From contig NZ_CAXUQC020000001.1 of assembly GCF_964253025.1 (NCBI RefSeq), forward strand, positions 3,968,001 to 4,032,000: 64,000 nucleotides of DNA, read 5' to 3'. This DNA comes from Rhizobacter sp964253025 (GTDB lineage Bacteria; Pseudomonadota; Gammaproteobacteria; Burkholderiales; Burkholderiaceae_C). The position numbers were made by a program, and so were the translations under genes. Positions 51,686 through 61,485 of the stretch are shown here, piece after piece; within the stretch, counting starts at the first letter, position 1, and every line of letters begins with the position of its first letter. Under the pieces are notes generated by a model. The model did not search any database and had not been told where the DNA came from. It was given only the letters and a program-made list of their open reading frames with translations.

Positions 51686-52510
51686 TTACTTCTTGCGACG
51701 CGAAACGATGAACGTCTGCGTGCGCTTGTTGTTGCGAGTGCGGTAGCCCTTGGTGAGGGTGTTCCACGGCGACACAGGCGCCTGGCCCTCGCCGGTACGA
51801 CCTTCACCACCACCGTGCGGGTGATCCACCGGGTTCATGGCGACGCCACGGACCGTCGGACGGATGCCCTTCCAGCGGATGGCACCAGCCTTGCCGTACT
51901 GGCGCAGGCTGTGCTCTTCGTTCGACACTTCACCGATGGTCGCGCGGCAGTCGATGTGGATGCGACGCACCTCACCCGAGCGCAGGCGAACCTGGGCGTA
52001 CGTGCCTTCACGGGCCAGCAGCGTGGTCGACGTGCCCGCCGAACGCGCGATCTGGGCACCCTTGCCAGGCAGCAGCTCGATGCAGTGGATGATCGAGCCC
52101 ACCGGAATGTTGCGGATCGGCAGCGTGTTGCCGGCCTTGATCGGCGCTTCAGCGCCGCTCAGCACGGTGGAACCCACTTCCAGGCCGCGCGGGGCGATGA
52201 TGTAGCGACGCTCGCCGTCGGCATAGCACACCAGCGCGATGTGGGCCGTACGGTTCGGGTCGTACTCGATGCGCTCGACCTTCGCGGGAATGCCATCCTT
52301 GTTGCGCACGAAGTCGACGACACGGTAGTGGTGCTTGTGACCACCGCCCTTGTGGCGAATCGTGATGTGACCGTTGTTGTTACGGCCAGCGTGCTGGAAC
52401 TGCGGCTCCAGCAGCGACGCTTCAGGCTTGCCCTTGTGCAGGTGCTTGTGCACCACCTTCACCACGGCACGGCGGCCGGGCGACGTCGGTTTGACTTTGA
52501 TGACGGCCAT
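51686..52510 (-). CDS. rplB: Ribosomal protein L2
   Basis: Core large-subunit protein needed for subunit joining and peptidyl transfer. The 274 aa begin MAVIKVKPTSPGRRAVVKV and include the signature MNPVDHPHGGGEGRTGEGQ (about 224-242), with the histidine linked to peptidyl transfer. Its ATG shares one base with the rplW stop. Confidence 0.99.
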   Translation of the reverse strand: MAVIKVKPTSPGRRAVVKVVHKHLHKGKPEASLLEPQFQHAGRNNNGHITIRHKGGGHKHHYRVVDFVRNKDGIPAKVERIEYDPNRTAHIALVCYADGERRYIIAPRGLEVGSTVLSGAEAPIKAGNTLPIRNIPVGSIIHCIELLPGKGAQIARSAGTSTTLLAREGTYAQVRLRSGEVRRIHIDCRATIGEVSNEEHSLRQYGKAGAIRWKGIRPTVRGVAMNPVDHPHGGGEGRTGEGQAPVSPWNTLTKGYRTRNNKRTQTFIVSRRKK

Positions 52511-52824
52511 TACGCGGCCTCCCCGGAGAAGTTGAGCTCCTGGCCAGCCTTCAGCGACACGTACGCCTTCTTGACGTGGTCGCGGCGGCCGATGGAACGA
52601 CCGAAGCGCTTGACCTTGCCCTTTTGCACGACGGTCTGGACGGACTCGACTTCAACCTTGAACAGGAGTTCAACGGCGGCCTTGATCTCAGGCTTGGTCG
52701 CGTCGCGCAGAACCTTGAACAACACCTGGTTGTTCTTTTCGGCGATGGAAGTGGCTTTCTCGGAAACGATCGGTGCCACCAGCACCTGGGCCAGACGGCC
52801 CTCATCATGCTTGACGGTGCTCAT
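52510..52824 (-). CDS. rplW: Ribosomal protein L23
   Basis: Exit-site protein that docks trigger factor and SRP. The 104 aa begin MSTVKHDEGRLAQVLVAPIV and include EKATSIAEKNNQVLFKV and KRFGRSIGRRDHVKKAYV. It overlaps rplD by 4 bp and rplB by 1 bp, so translation is probably coupled. Confidence 0.98.
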   Translation of the reverse strand: MSTVKHDEGRLAQVLVAPIVSEKATSIAEKNNQVLFKVLRDATKPEIKAAVELLFKVEVESVQTVVQKGKVKRFGRSIGRRDHVKKAYVSLKAGQELNFSGEAA

Positions 52825-53441
52825 CCCAGCATCTCCTTGAGTTGCTCGATCGCACCCTTGGTCACCAGCACCTTCTTGTAGTGCACGAGCGACAGCGGAT
52901 CGGCATAGCGCGGCTCGACGACCAGCACGTTGGCCAGGTTGCGCGAGGCCAGCAGCAGGTTGTCGTCGAGCTGGTCGGCGATCACCAGCACCGAGTCCAG
53001 GCCCATGGCCTTGAACTTGGCGGCCAGCAGCTTGGTCTTCGGGGCGTCGACGGTCAGCGAGTCCACCACGGCCAGACGGCCTTCGCGGGCGAGCTGCGAG
53101 AAGATGGCGGCCATGCCGGCGCGGTACATCTTCTTGTTGACCTTCTGCGTGAAGTTCTCGTCGGGCATGTTCGGGAAAATCCGACCACCCCCACGCCACA
53201 GCGGCGACGAGGTCATACCGGCACGAGCGCGGCCGGTGCCCTTCTGGCGCCACGGCTTCTTCGTGGTGTGCTTGACCTGTTCACGGTCCTTCTGGGCGCG
53301 GGTGCCTTGACGGGCATTCGCCTGGTAGGCGACCACGACCTGGTGAACCAGGGCTTCGTTGTAGTCACGGCCGAAGACGGTGTCCGGCGCGTCGACCTTC
53401 GACGAAGCCTGACCCTGTTCGTTCAGGAGCTCGAGCTGCAT
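52821..53441 (-). CDS. rplD: Ribosomal protein L4
   Basis: Large-subunit protein that reaches into the exit tunnel; in E. coli it also represses the S10 operon. The 206 aa begin MQLELLNEQGQASSKVDAPD and contain the extended loop KKPWRQKGTGRARAGMTSSP. Overlaps rplC by 1 bp and rplW by 4 bp. Confidence 0.99.
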   Translation of the reverse strand: MQLELLNEQGQASSKVDAPDTVFGRDYNEALVHQVVVAYQANARQGTRAQKDREQVKHTTKKPWRQKGTGRARAGMTSSPLWRGGGRIFPNMPDENFTQKVNKKMYRAGMAAIFSQLAREGRLAVVDSLTVDAPKTKLLAAKFKAMGLDSVLVIADQLDDNLLLASRNLANVLVVEPRYADPLSLVHYKKVLVTKGAIEQLKEMLG

Positions 53442-54115
53442 CAGTTGGCTCCTTCTTTCTTGGCCTTGACCTTCACCGCGGGGCTGACGACCACGTGGCC
53501 GTTCTTGGCACCCGGCACGGCGCCGCGCACCAGCAGCAGCTGGCGGGCTTCGTCGATGCGGACGATGTCGAGGTTCTGGATGGTCTTGGTGACGTCGCCA
53601 CGGTGACCCGACATCTTCTTGCCGGGGAACACGCGACCCGGATCCTGGGCCATCGAGATCGAGCCCGGCACGTTGTGCGAACGGCTGTTGCCGTGCGACG
53701 CGCGCTGCGAGCCGAAGTTGTGGCGCTTGATCGTGCCGGTGAAGCCCTTGCCGATCGAGGTGCCTTGCACGTCGACGAGCTGGCCCACGGCGAACGTGGT
53801 CACGGGGATTTGGGCGCCGGGCTTGAAGCCTGCGGCGACATCGGCAGCGACGCGGAACTCCTTGAGGAGTTCGCCGGCTTCGACACCTGCCTTGGCCAGG
53901 TGACCGGCTTCAGGCTTGGTGACGCGGGATGCTTTGCGGGCACCGAACGCCACCTGGACGGCGACGTAGCCGTCGGTCTCTGCGGTTTTGACCTGGGTCA
54001 CGCGGTTGTTGGACACGTCGAGCACGGTCACGGGCACGGCATCGCCGTCGTCCGTGAAGATGCGCATCATGCCCACCTTGCGGCCCAGCAATCCGAGACG
54101 ATTGCTAAGACTCAT
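53441..54115 (-). CDS. rplC: Ribosomal protein L3
   Basis: Early-assembly protein close to the peptidyl-transferase centre. The 224 aa begin MSLSNRLGLLGRKVGMMRIF and include KRHNFGSQRASHGNSRSHN and PGRVFPGKKMSGHRG, with the glutamine that is methylated by PrmB in this loop. A 206-bp gap with its own promoter-like signal separates it from rpsJ. Confidence 0.99.
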   Translation of the reverse strand: MSLSNRLGLLGRKVGMMRIFTDDGDAVPVTVLDVSNNRVTQVKTAETDGYVAVQVAFGARKASRVTKPEAGHLAKAGVEAGELLKEFRVAADVAAGFKPGAQIPVTTFAVGQLVDVQGTSIGKGFTGTIKRHNFGSQRASHGNSRSHNVPGSISMAQDPGRVFPGKKMSGHRGDVTKTIQNLDIVRIDEARQLLLVRGAVPGAKNGHVVVSPAVKVKAKKEGAN

Positions 54116-54155
54116 GGTTTTTCTCCAGCCCCTTGCGGAGCCTTTGTTTCACATA

Positions 54156-54175
54156 CCCGACATCGATTGGTCGGG
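54156..54175. other. Small stem-loop in the rplC leader
   Basis: CCCGAC (54156-54161) and GTCGGG (54170-54175) pair around 8 nt, 41 bp before the rplC start. It could be part of a leader target for autoregulation; this is inference from position. Confidence 0.35.
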
Positions 54176-54261
54176 CTGACTGGATGGCGTGGCCTTTGGG
54201 GACCCGCCAAATGATTTCGCAACCCATGGACTTTCGCCCGTGGATTGCGGAAAAGCCTGCG

Positions 54262-54289
54262 AGTGTAGCAGATGAAGCGCGCTTTGCAA
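54262..54289 (-). promoter_or_regulatory. Sigma70-like promoter before rplC
   Basis: On the minus strand TTGCAA (54284-54289), 16 bp, then TACACT (54262-54267), each four of six consensus bases. A transcript would begin near 54255, with a leader of about 140 nt before rplC. This splits rpsJ from the rest of the S10 genes. Confidence 0.5.
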
Positions 54290-54321
54290 TGCGCCTCGCC
54301 CGCCCACTCAAGCCACAGGGC

Positions 54322-54633
54322 TTACTGCAGCTTGATCTCGACGTCGACGCCGGCCGGCAGGTCGAGCTTCATCAGGGCGTCGACCGTCTTGTCGGTCGGG
54401 TCCACGATGTCCATCAGACGCTGGTGGGTGCGGATCTCGAACTGGTCACGCGAGGTCTTGTTGACGTGCGGCGAACGCAGGATGTCGAAACGCTGCATGC
54501 GGGTCGGCAGGGGCACGGGACCACGCACGATGGCGCCGGTGCGCTTGGCGGTGTCGACGATCTCGAGTGCGGACTGGTCGATCAGCTTGTAGTCGAACGC
54601 CTTGAGGCGGATGCGGATCTTTTGCTTTTGCAT
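54322..54633 (-). CDS. rpsJ: Ribosomal protein S10 (NusE)
   Basis: Small-subunit protein that also acts in antitermination as NusE. The 103 aa begin MQKQKIRIRLKAFDYKLIDQ and contain VRGPVPLPTRMQRFDILRSPH. It follows tuf by 103 bp with a hairpin in the spacer, and rplC is 206 bp further on. Confidence 0.99.
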   Translation of the reverse strand: MQKQKIRIRLKAFDYKLIDQSALEIVDTAKRTGAIVRGPVPLPTRMQRFDILRSPHVNKTSRDQFEIRTHQRLMDIVDPTDKTVDALMKLDLPAGVDVEIKLQ

Positions 54634-54686
54634 GATGTTTCCTTAAAGAGCGTTGCGGCCCCGAACCTTCCGGGCCGCGATGAGAT

Positions 54687-54719
54687 GGCCATGCCGGCGG
54701 CTGTGCCGCCCGCATGGCC
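54687..54719. terminator. Strong hairpin between tuf and rpsJ
   Basis: GGCCATGC (54687-54694) pairs with GCATGGCC (54712-54719); inside, GGCGGC pairs with GCCGCC around TGT, with one C-C mismatch. No T-run follows on the minus strand. A second smaller stem (GCGGCCC/GGGCCGC, about 54654-54678) lies next to it. It may reduce read-through from tuf or set mRNA ends. Confidence 0.5.
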
Positions 54720-54736
54720 CCATCACACAAAGTGAA

Positions 54737-55927
<1,191 letters not shown>

Positions 55928-56056
55928 TTCAGAATCTCCAGATAAAGAGCATTGCCAGTGCGAGGTTTAAGGTCTCCGACAGGGCGTTGATTCGATCGCC
56001 ACTGGCAGCGAAAGGCACCTTGCCGAAGACCGGCTTGTCTAGCGTTGTCTCACACG

Positions 56057-56090
56057 CGGAGGACGCCCGGCGTCAGCCGGGTGCCCTCCG
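56057..56090. terminator. Hairpin just after fusA
   Basis: CGGAGG (56057-56062) pairs with CCTCCG (56085-56090), and CCCGGC pairs with GCCGGG around GTCA. It begins 5 bp after the fusA stop on the minus strand and lacks a T-run. It could be a partial terminator adjusting fusA against tuf. Confidence 0.45.
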
Positions 56091-56094
56091 GAAA

Positions 56095-58197
<2,103 letters not shown>

Positions 58198-58269
58198 GGT
58201 GGCACTCCAGAAACTGAAACGCGCCCGACGGCCTTGAGGGCCGAGCGGGCAGCGTCGGGACTAAAAGAT

Positions 58270-58740
58270 TTAGAAGCGGAAGTGGGAGAACGCCTTGTTG
58301 GCTTCTGCCATGCGGTGCACCTCATCACGCTTCTTCATGGCGCCGCCACGGCCTTCGACGGCCTCCAGCAGCTCGTTGGCCAGACGCTGGGCCATCGACT
58401 TCTCGCCGCGCTTGCGGGCCGACTCCTTCAACCAGCGCATGGCCAGGGCCACGCGGCGAACAGGGCGAACTTCCACGGGAACTTGGTAGTTCGCACCGCC
58501 CACGCGGCGTGACTTCACTTCGACCATCGGCTTGATGTTGTTCAGCGCGACCGTGAAGATTTCGAGCGGGTCCTTGCCGGACTTCTTTTCGACCTGTTCC
58601 AGCGCACCGTAGATGATGCGTTCGGCAACAGCCTTCTTGCCCGATTCCATGATGACGTTCATGAACTTGGACAGATCGACGGACCCGAACTTCGGATCAG
58701 GCAGGATTTCCCGTTTGGGGACTTCGCGACGACGAGGCAT
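58270..58740 (-). CDS. rpsG: Ribosomal protein S7
   Basis: Primary binder of the 16S 3' domain and the usual repressor of the str operon. The 156 aa begin MPRRREVPKREILPDPKFGS and contain VGGANYQVPVEVRPVRR. The start at 58740 is the family one. The 188-bp spacer to rpsL is where S7 binds in E. coli; that role here is inference. Confidence 0.99.
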   Translation of the reverse strand: MPRRREVPKREILPDPKFGSVDLSKFMNVIMESGKKAVAERIIYGALEQVEKKSGKDPLEIFTVALNNIKPMVEVKSRRVGGANYQVPVEVRPVRRVALAMRWLKESARKRGEKSMAQRLANELLEAVEGRGGAMKKRDEVHRMAEANKAFSHFRF

Positions 58741-58928
58741 TTCTCTTCCTTCAGCTTCAGTTGGCGCAGCGTGAAACTCGCTGCACCGCGGACACCCACG
58801 CTCCGGGCGCCCACTTACTTGGCGGCCACTGCGGACCCGCCACACGCCACAGCCAGCTTGACGCCAGACCGTGACAACTTGATTGTCTTCTCAGTCGGGA
58901 TCCCGGAGGAACCCATGGCCTTTCGAGA

Positions 58929-59306
58929 TCAGGCCTTCTTCGGGCGCTTCGCGCCGTACTTGGAACGCGACTGCTTGCGGTCTTTCACGCCTTGCAGGTC
59001 AAGCGAGCCACGCACGATGTGGTAGCGAACACCCGGCAGGTCCTTGACCCGGCCGCCACGAACCAGCACGACGCTGTGTTCCTGGAGGTTGTGGCCTTCA
59101 CCGCCGATGTACGAAATGATTTCGAACCCGTTGGTCAGACGAACCTTGGCCACCTTGCGGAGTGCGGAGTTCGGCTTCTTCGGGGTCGTGGTGTACACGC
59201 GGGTGCACACGCCACGGCGCTGGGGTCCACCCTGCAGCGCCGGCGATTTGGACTTCGTGACCTCGGTCTCGCGACCGTGACGCACGAGTTGATTGATGGT
59301 AGGCAT
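58929..59306 (-). CDS. rpsL: Ribosomal protein S12
   Basis: Decoding-centre protein, first gene of the str operon. The 125 aa begin MPTINQLVRHGRETEVTKSK and include TTPKKPNSALRKVAKV and VKDLPGVRYHIVRG. K43 and K88, the residues changed in common streptomycin-resistant mutants, are both wild type. A promoter lies about 210-235 bp upstream. Confidence 0.99.
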   Translation of the reverse strand: MPTINQLVRHGRETEVTKSKSPALQGGPQRRGVCTRVYTTTPKKPNSALRKVAKVRLTNGFEIISYIGGEGHNLQEHSVVLVRGGRVKDLPGVRYHIVRGSLDLQGVKDRKQSRSKYGAKRPKKA

Positions 59307-59512
59307 TTGGTAACTTGTTCCCGTTTGAAGTCACACTGCGCCACCGACCACCGAACCGGGTTCGTGCTGGCCAGGAGCGCCTTGAGCTGTCTTTCCTTCA
59401 GGTTTGCCGAGTCTTCGCCAGGCAGGGAAGCCTGGTAGCCAGCCCGAGGCCGCAAGCGATTGCGGTGAGCCGCCCGACAAAGAGCGCAGCAAAAACTGCT
59501 GAAAAGCCCGCG

Positions 59513-59541
59513 ATTATATGGCTGGTGCTCTCCAGCCGCAA
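59513..59541 (-). promoter_or_regulatory. Promoter of the str operon (before rpsL)
   Basis: On the minus strand TTGCGG (59536-59541), 17 bp, then a perfect TATAAT (59513-59518). Transcription would start near 59506, giving a leader of about 200 nt before rpsL. It is the only perfect -10 box noted in the window. The rest of the 354-bp spacer (59307-59660) shows nothing coding. Confidence 0.85.
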
Positions 59542-59660
59542 GCAAAGCCTCTGTCTCGGGCAGAATCCATGGGCCATCAGCCTCAGCGGACGCCTGCAAG
59601 GGCGAGTTCGCGGCCGATTTTCCGCGGCATTCCCGCCGTCCGCCCCTGCAGCAGCTTCTC

Positions 59661-60116
59661 ATGTCCGAGTCCCCAAGCCCGCCAGCCGCCGTCATCGACA
59701 CTAACGTCGTGATGGATTGGCTCGTTTTCCGTGAGCCGGGCTGTGCGCCGTTGGTCGAGGCGATCGAATCACGGCGGTTGCGCTGGATCGCGACTGCGCA
59801 GATGCGGGACGAACTGCGCCATGTCCTCGCCCGCGGTGTCGCCCGAGCCTGGTCGCCAGACCTTGCATTCATCGACGGCACCTGGTCCCGTCTCGCCCTC
59901 CTTGTGGAGGCGCCGCTGCCCACCCTGGTCCCCCGGCTGCGCTGCACGGACCCGGACGACCAGAAGTTCATCGAACTGGCGCTCCATCAGGGCCGGTGGC
60001 TGATCACGCGCGACCGTGCGGTACTCAAGCTGGGCCGCCGTGCGGCGCGCCTGGGAGTGTCGTTCATCACGCCGGAGCGCTGGCACGAGGCGGTGGCTTC
60101 CGAGGCGACCGGCTGA
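59661..60116 (+). CDS. PIN-domain protein, putative toxin-type ribonuclease
   Basis: A 151-aa PIN-domain protein. The four acidic positions of the nuclease site are present: D13 in AVIDTNVVMDW, E51 after D50, D97 or D99-D100 in CTDPDDQKFIELAL, and D118 in LITRDRAVL. This version (COG1569-like) is usually called a toxin-antitoxin PIN protein. No small antitoxin gene precedes or follows it, so it is either an orphan or a cellular PIN protein of unknown role. No good ribosome binding site was seen before the ATG at 59661. It is divergent from rpsL and convergent with the PEP-CTERM gene. Confidence 0.85.
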   Translation: MSESPSPPAAVIDTNVVMDWLVFREPGCAPLVEAIESRRLRWIATAQMRDELRHVLARGVARAWSPDLAFIDGTWSRLALLVEAPLPTLVPRLRCTDPDDQKFIELALHQGRWLITRDRAVLKLGRRAARLGVSFITPERWHEAVASEATG

Positions 60117-60184
60117 GGCGCGACGCGCCGACCGGCCTTCGCGACATGGCGCGATGACCGGCGGCCGCGTTGGACGCAGCGTCC

Positions 60185-61072
60185 TCAGACCGGGGCTGGC
60201 ACCTCTGGACGGCGGCGTACGCGAACACCCACCACGGCCAGGCCTGCCAGCAGCGACAACACCGCCTCGGGCTCGGGGACGGGTGCCATCAAGGAGGCGT
60301 TCACGAACGTCCCGGCCGACAACGTGCCAGTGAGGACCGATGCCGTGTTGTTGGTCAGCGTCAGGGACAGCAAGCCCTCACGCGAGATGGCGTAGCTGAA
60401 CATGGAGCCCAGGCCATCGCCGAACATGCCGTCCAGGGTGGCTGACAGGCGCGCGCCCACCCGGTCAGCCGCATCGGCCATGACCAGCGAGGCGAAGGAG
60501 CGGCCGGCATCCAGCTCGGTCCAGGTCTGGCGGTCCAGCGGCGCAGCGTCTCCGCTGATGCCGAGGTCGGCGAGCGCTGAGAACGTCATCGACGCATTGG
60601 CTGCCAACGTGAAGCCGCGCGACCAGCTCGTCGAGGCGTCCACGGCCGCGCCGGGTGCGTGAATGGTCCCGGTCGACGCCATGCTGTACCACTCGACATG
60701 CGCCCCTGCCGAAGAGCGGTGGTCCAGCTGGTTGGCTCGGCCATGCGCTTCGTGCAAGCTGTTCAGCGGCCCGGCAGCCCGGTGCAGGTCTTCGGTGCCA
60801 TGCCACGCATCCCACACCGGCCGGGCTTCGCCGGTGCCCGGATCCAGTTCGTAACCCAGCTGGTCACGCCCGTACGCTCGGGCATGAGGATCCCCGAGGT
60901 CTGTCCAGGCGCCGTCCAGCGTGCCCGGGCCATCCCATGCCGGACTGCCCGTGCGCAACTTGGGAAGGCCGTTGACGAAGTTGAGGCTGGCCTCGTACTC
61001 GACGGCCGCCTGCGCGGCACCGCCGGCACTGGCAAGTGCCAGCGCCAAGATCCAGGACGTTAGGTTCTTCAT
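60185..61072 (-). CDS. PEP-CTERM sorting-domain exported protein
   Basis: A 295-aa secreted protein. The N-terminal signal peptide (MKNLTSWILALALASAGGAAQA) cleaves near residue 22. The C-terminus has the sorting signal: PVPEPEA (264-270; PEP at 266-268), one hydrophobic helix and a basic RVRRRPE end. This is the target for exosortase-type sorting in bacteria that make exopolysaccharide. The middle is beta-rich and similar to other surface PEP-CTERM proteins, without a catalytic motif. The start at 61072 is preferred over in-frame codons to 61168 because the signal starts here. Exosortase and polysaccharide genes are not in this window. Confidence 0.9.
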   Translation of the reverse strand: MKNLTSWILALALASAGGAAQAAVEYEASLNFVNGLPKLRTGSPAWDGPGTLDGAWTDLGDPHARAYGRDQLGYELDPGTGEARPVWDAWHGTEDLHRAAGPLNSLHEAHGRANQLDHRSSAGAHVEWYSMASTGTIHAPGAAVDASTSWSRGFTLAANASMTFSALADLGISGDAAPLDRQTWTELDAGRSFASLVMADAADRVGARLSATLDGMFGDGLGSMFSYAISREGLLSLTLTNNTASVLTGTLSAGTFVNASLMAPVPEPEAVLSLLAGLAVVGVRVRRRPEVPAPV

Positions 61073-61115
61073 CTCGTTCCCTTGAATGTTGTGCGCACGG
61101 AATTCGTGCGCGCAC

Positions 61116-61131
61116 ATGCTGCATGCAGCAT
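61116..61131. repeat. Perfect 16-bp palindrome before the PEP-CTERM gene
   Basis: ATGCTGCATGCAGCAT reads the same on both strands and lies 43 bp before the start codon, next to a second inverted repeat. It could be an operator or a leader stem. Confidence 0.55.
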
Positions 61132-61427
61132 CCGCTTTCAAGAAGCACCTATTTGCGGGTATCTGCAAACAACTATTCGATCCCCGACGGATCTGTCGGC
61201 TCTGGCACTTCGCCGAAGGTCGCGGCAGCCAAGGCTCGACTTTCTGGCCGGAAGAGTGCGTCGGCGATGGCCGAGGTCGTCGCGCCGTGGCGCTGCACTC
61301 CCCTTGCCGGCCGGTGGAGTTCCATCCCCACGCGGCAAGGAGACACGTTTAGGCTGTTCACGCAATGCAGCGATTGCACCTTCGCACGGGGTCGGCGCGA
61401 GCACCCAAAAGCCCATGGCCCAAAAGC

Positions 61428-61452
61428 AAAAAGGGGCGCCGAAGCGCCCCTT
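61428..61452 (-). terminator. Intrinsic terminator of the rpoBC operon
   Basis: On the minus strand AAGGGGCGC pairs perfectly with GCGCCCCTT around TTCG (61431-61452) and is followed by further T bases (TTTGCTTTT). The ultra-stable TTCG loop is notable. It begins 34 bp after the rpoC stop. Confidence 0.93.
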
Positions 61453-61485
61453 GCTGATGTCTGGCGGCCTCACGGCCGCGCGGAC

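Larger units (their letters stand above)
61073..61485. other. Spacer between the PEP-CTERM gene and rpoC
   Basis: This 413-bp stretch holds the rpoC terminator (61428-61452), a perfect 16-bp palindrome (61116-61131), a bulged GTGCGCACG/CGTGCGCGCAC inverted repeat (about 61089-61116), and a small CCGAC/GTCGG repeat (61184-61199). No frame in it looks like a gene. A sigma54 site was searched for and not found. Confidence 0.55.

Noticed and set aside
61073..61400. Possible sigma54 (-24/-12) promoter for the PEP-CTERM gene
   Set aside because: The only TGGCAC-like string (about 61204) is on the plus strand and is not followed by TTGC at the right distance.
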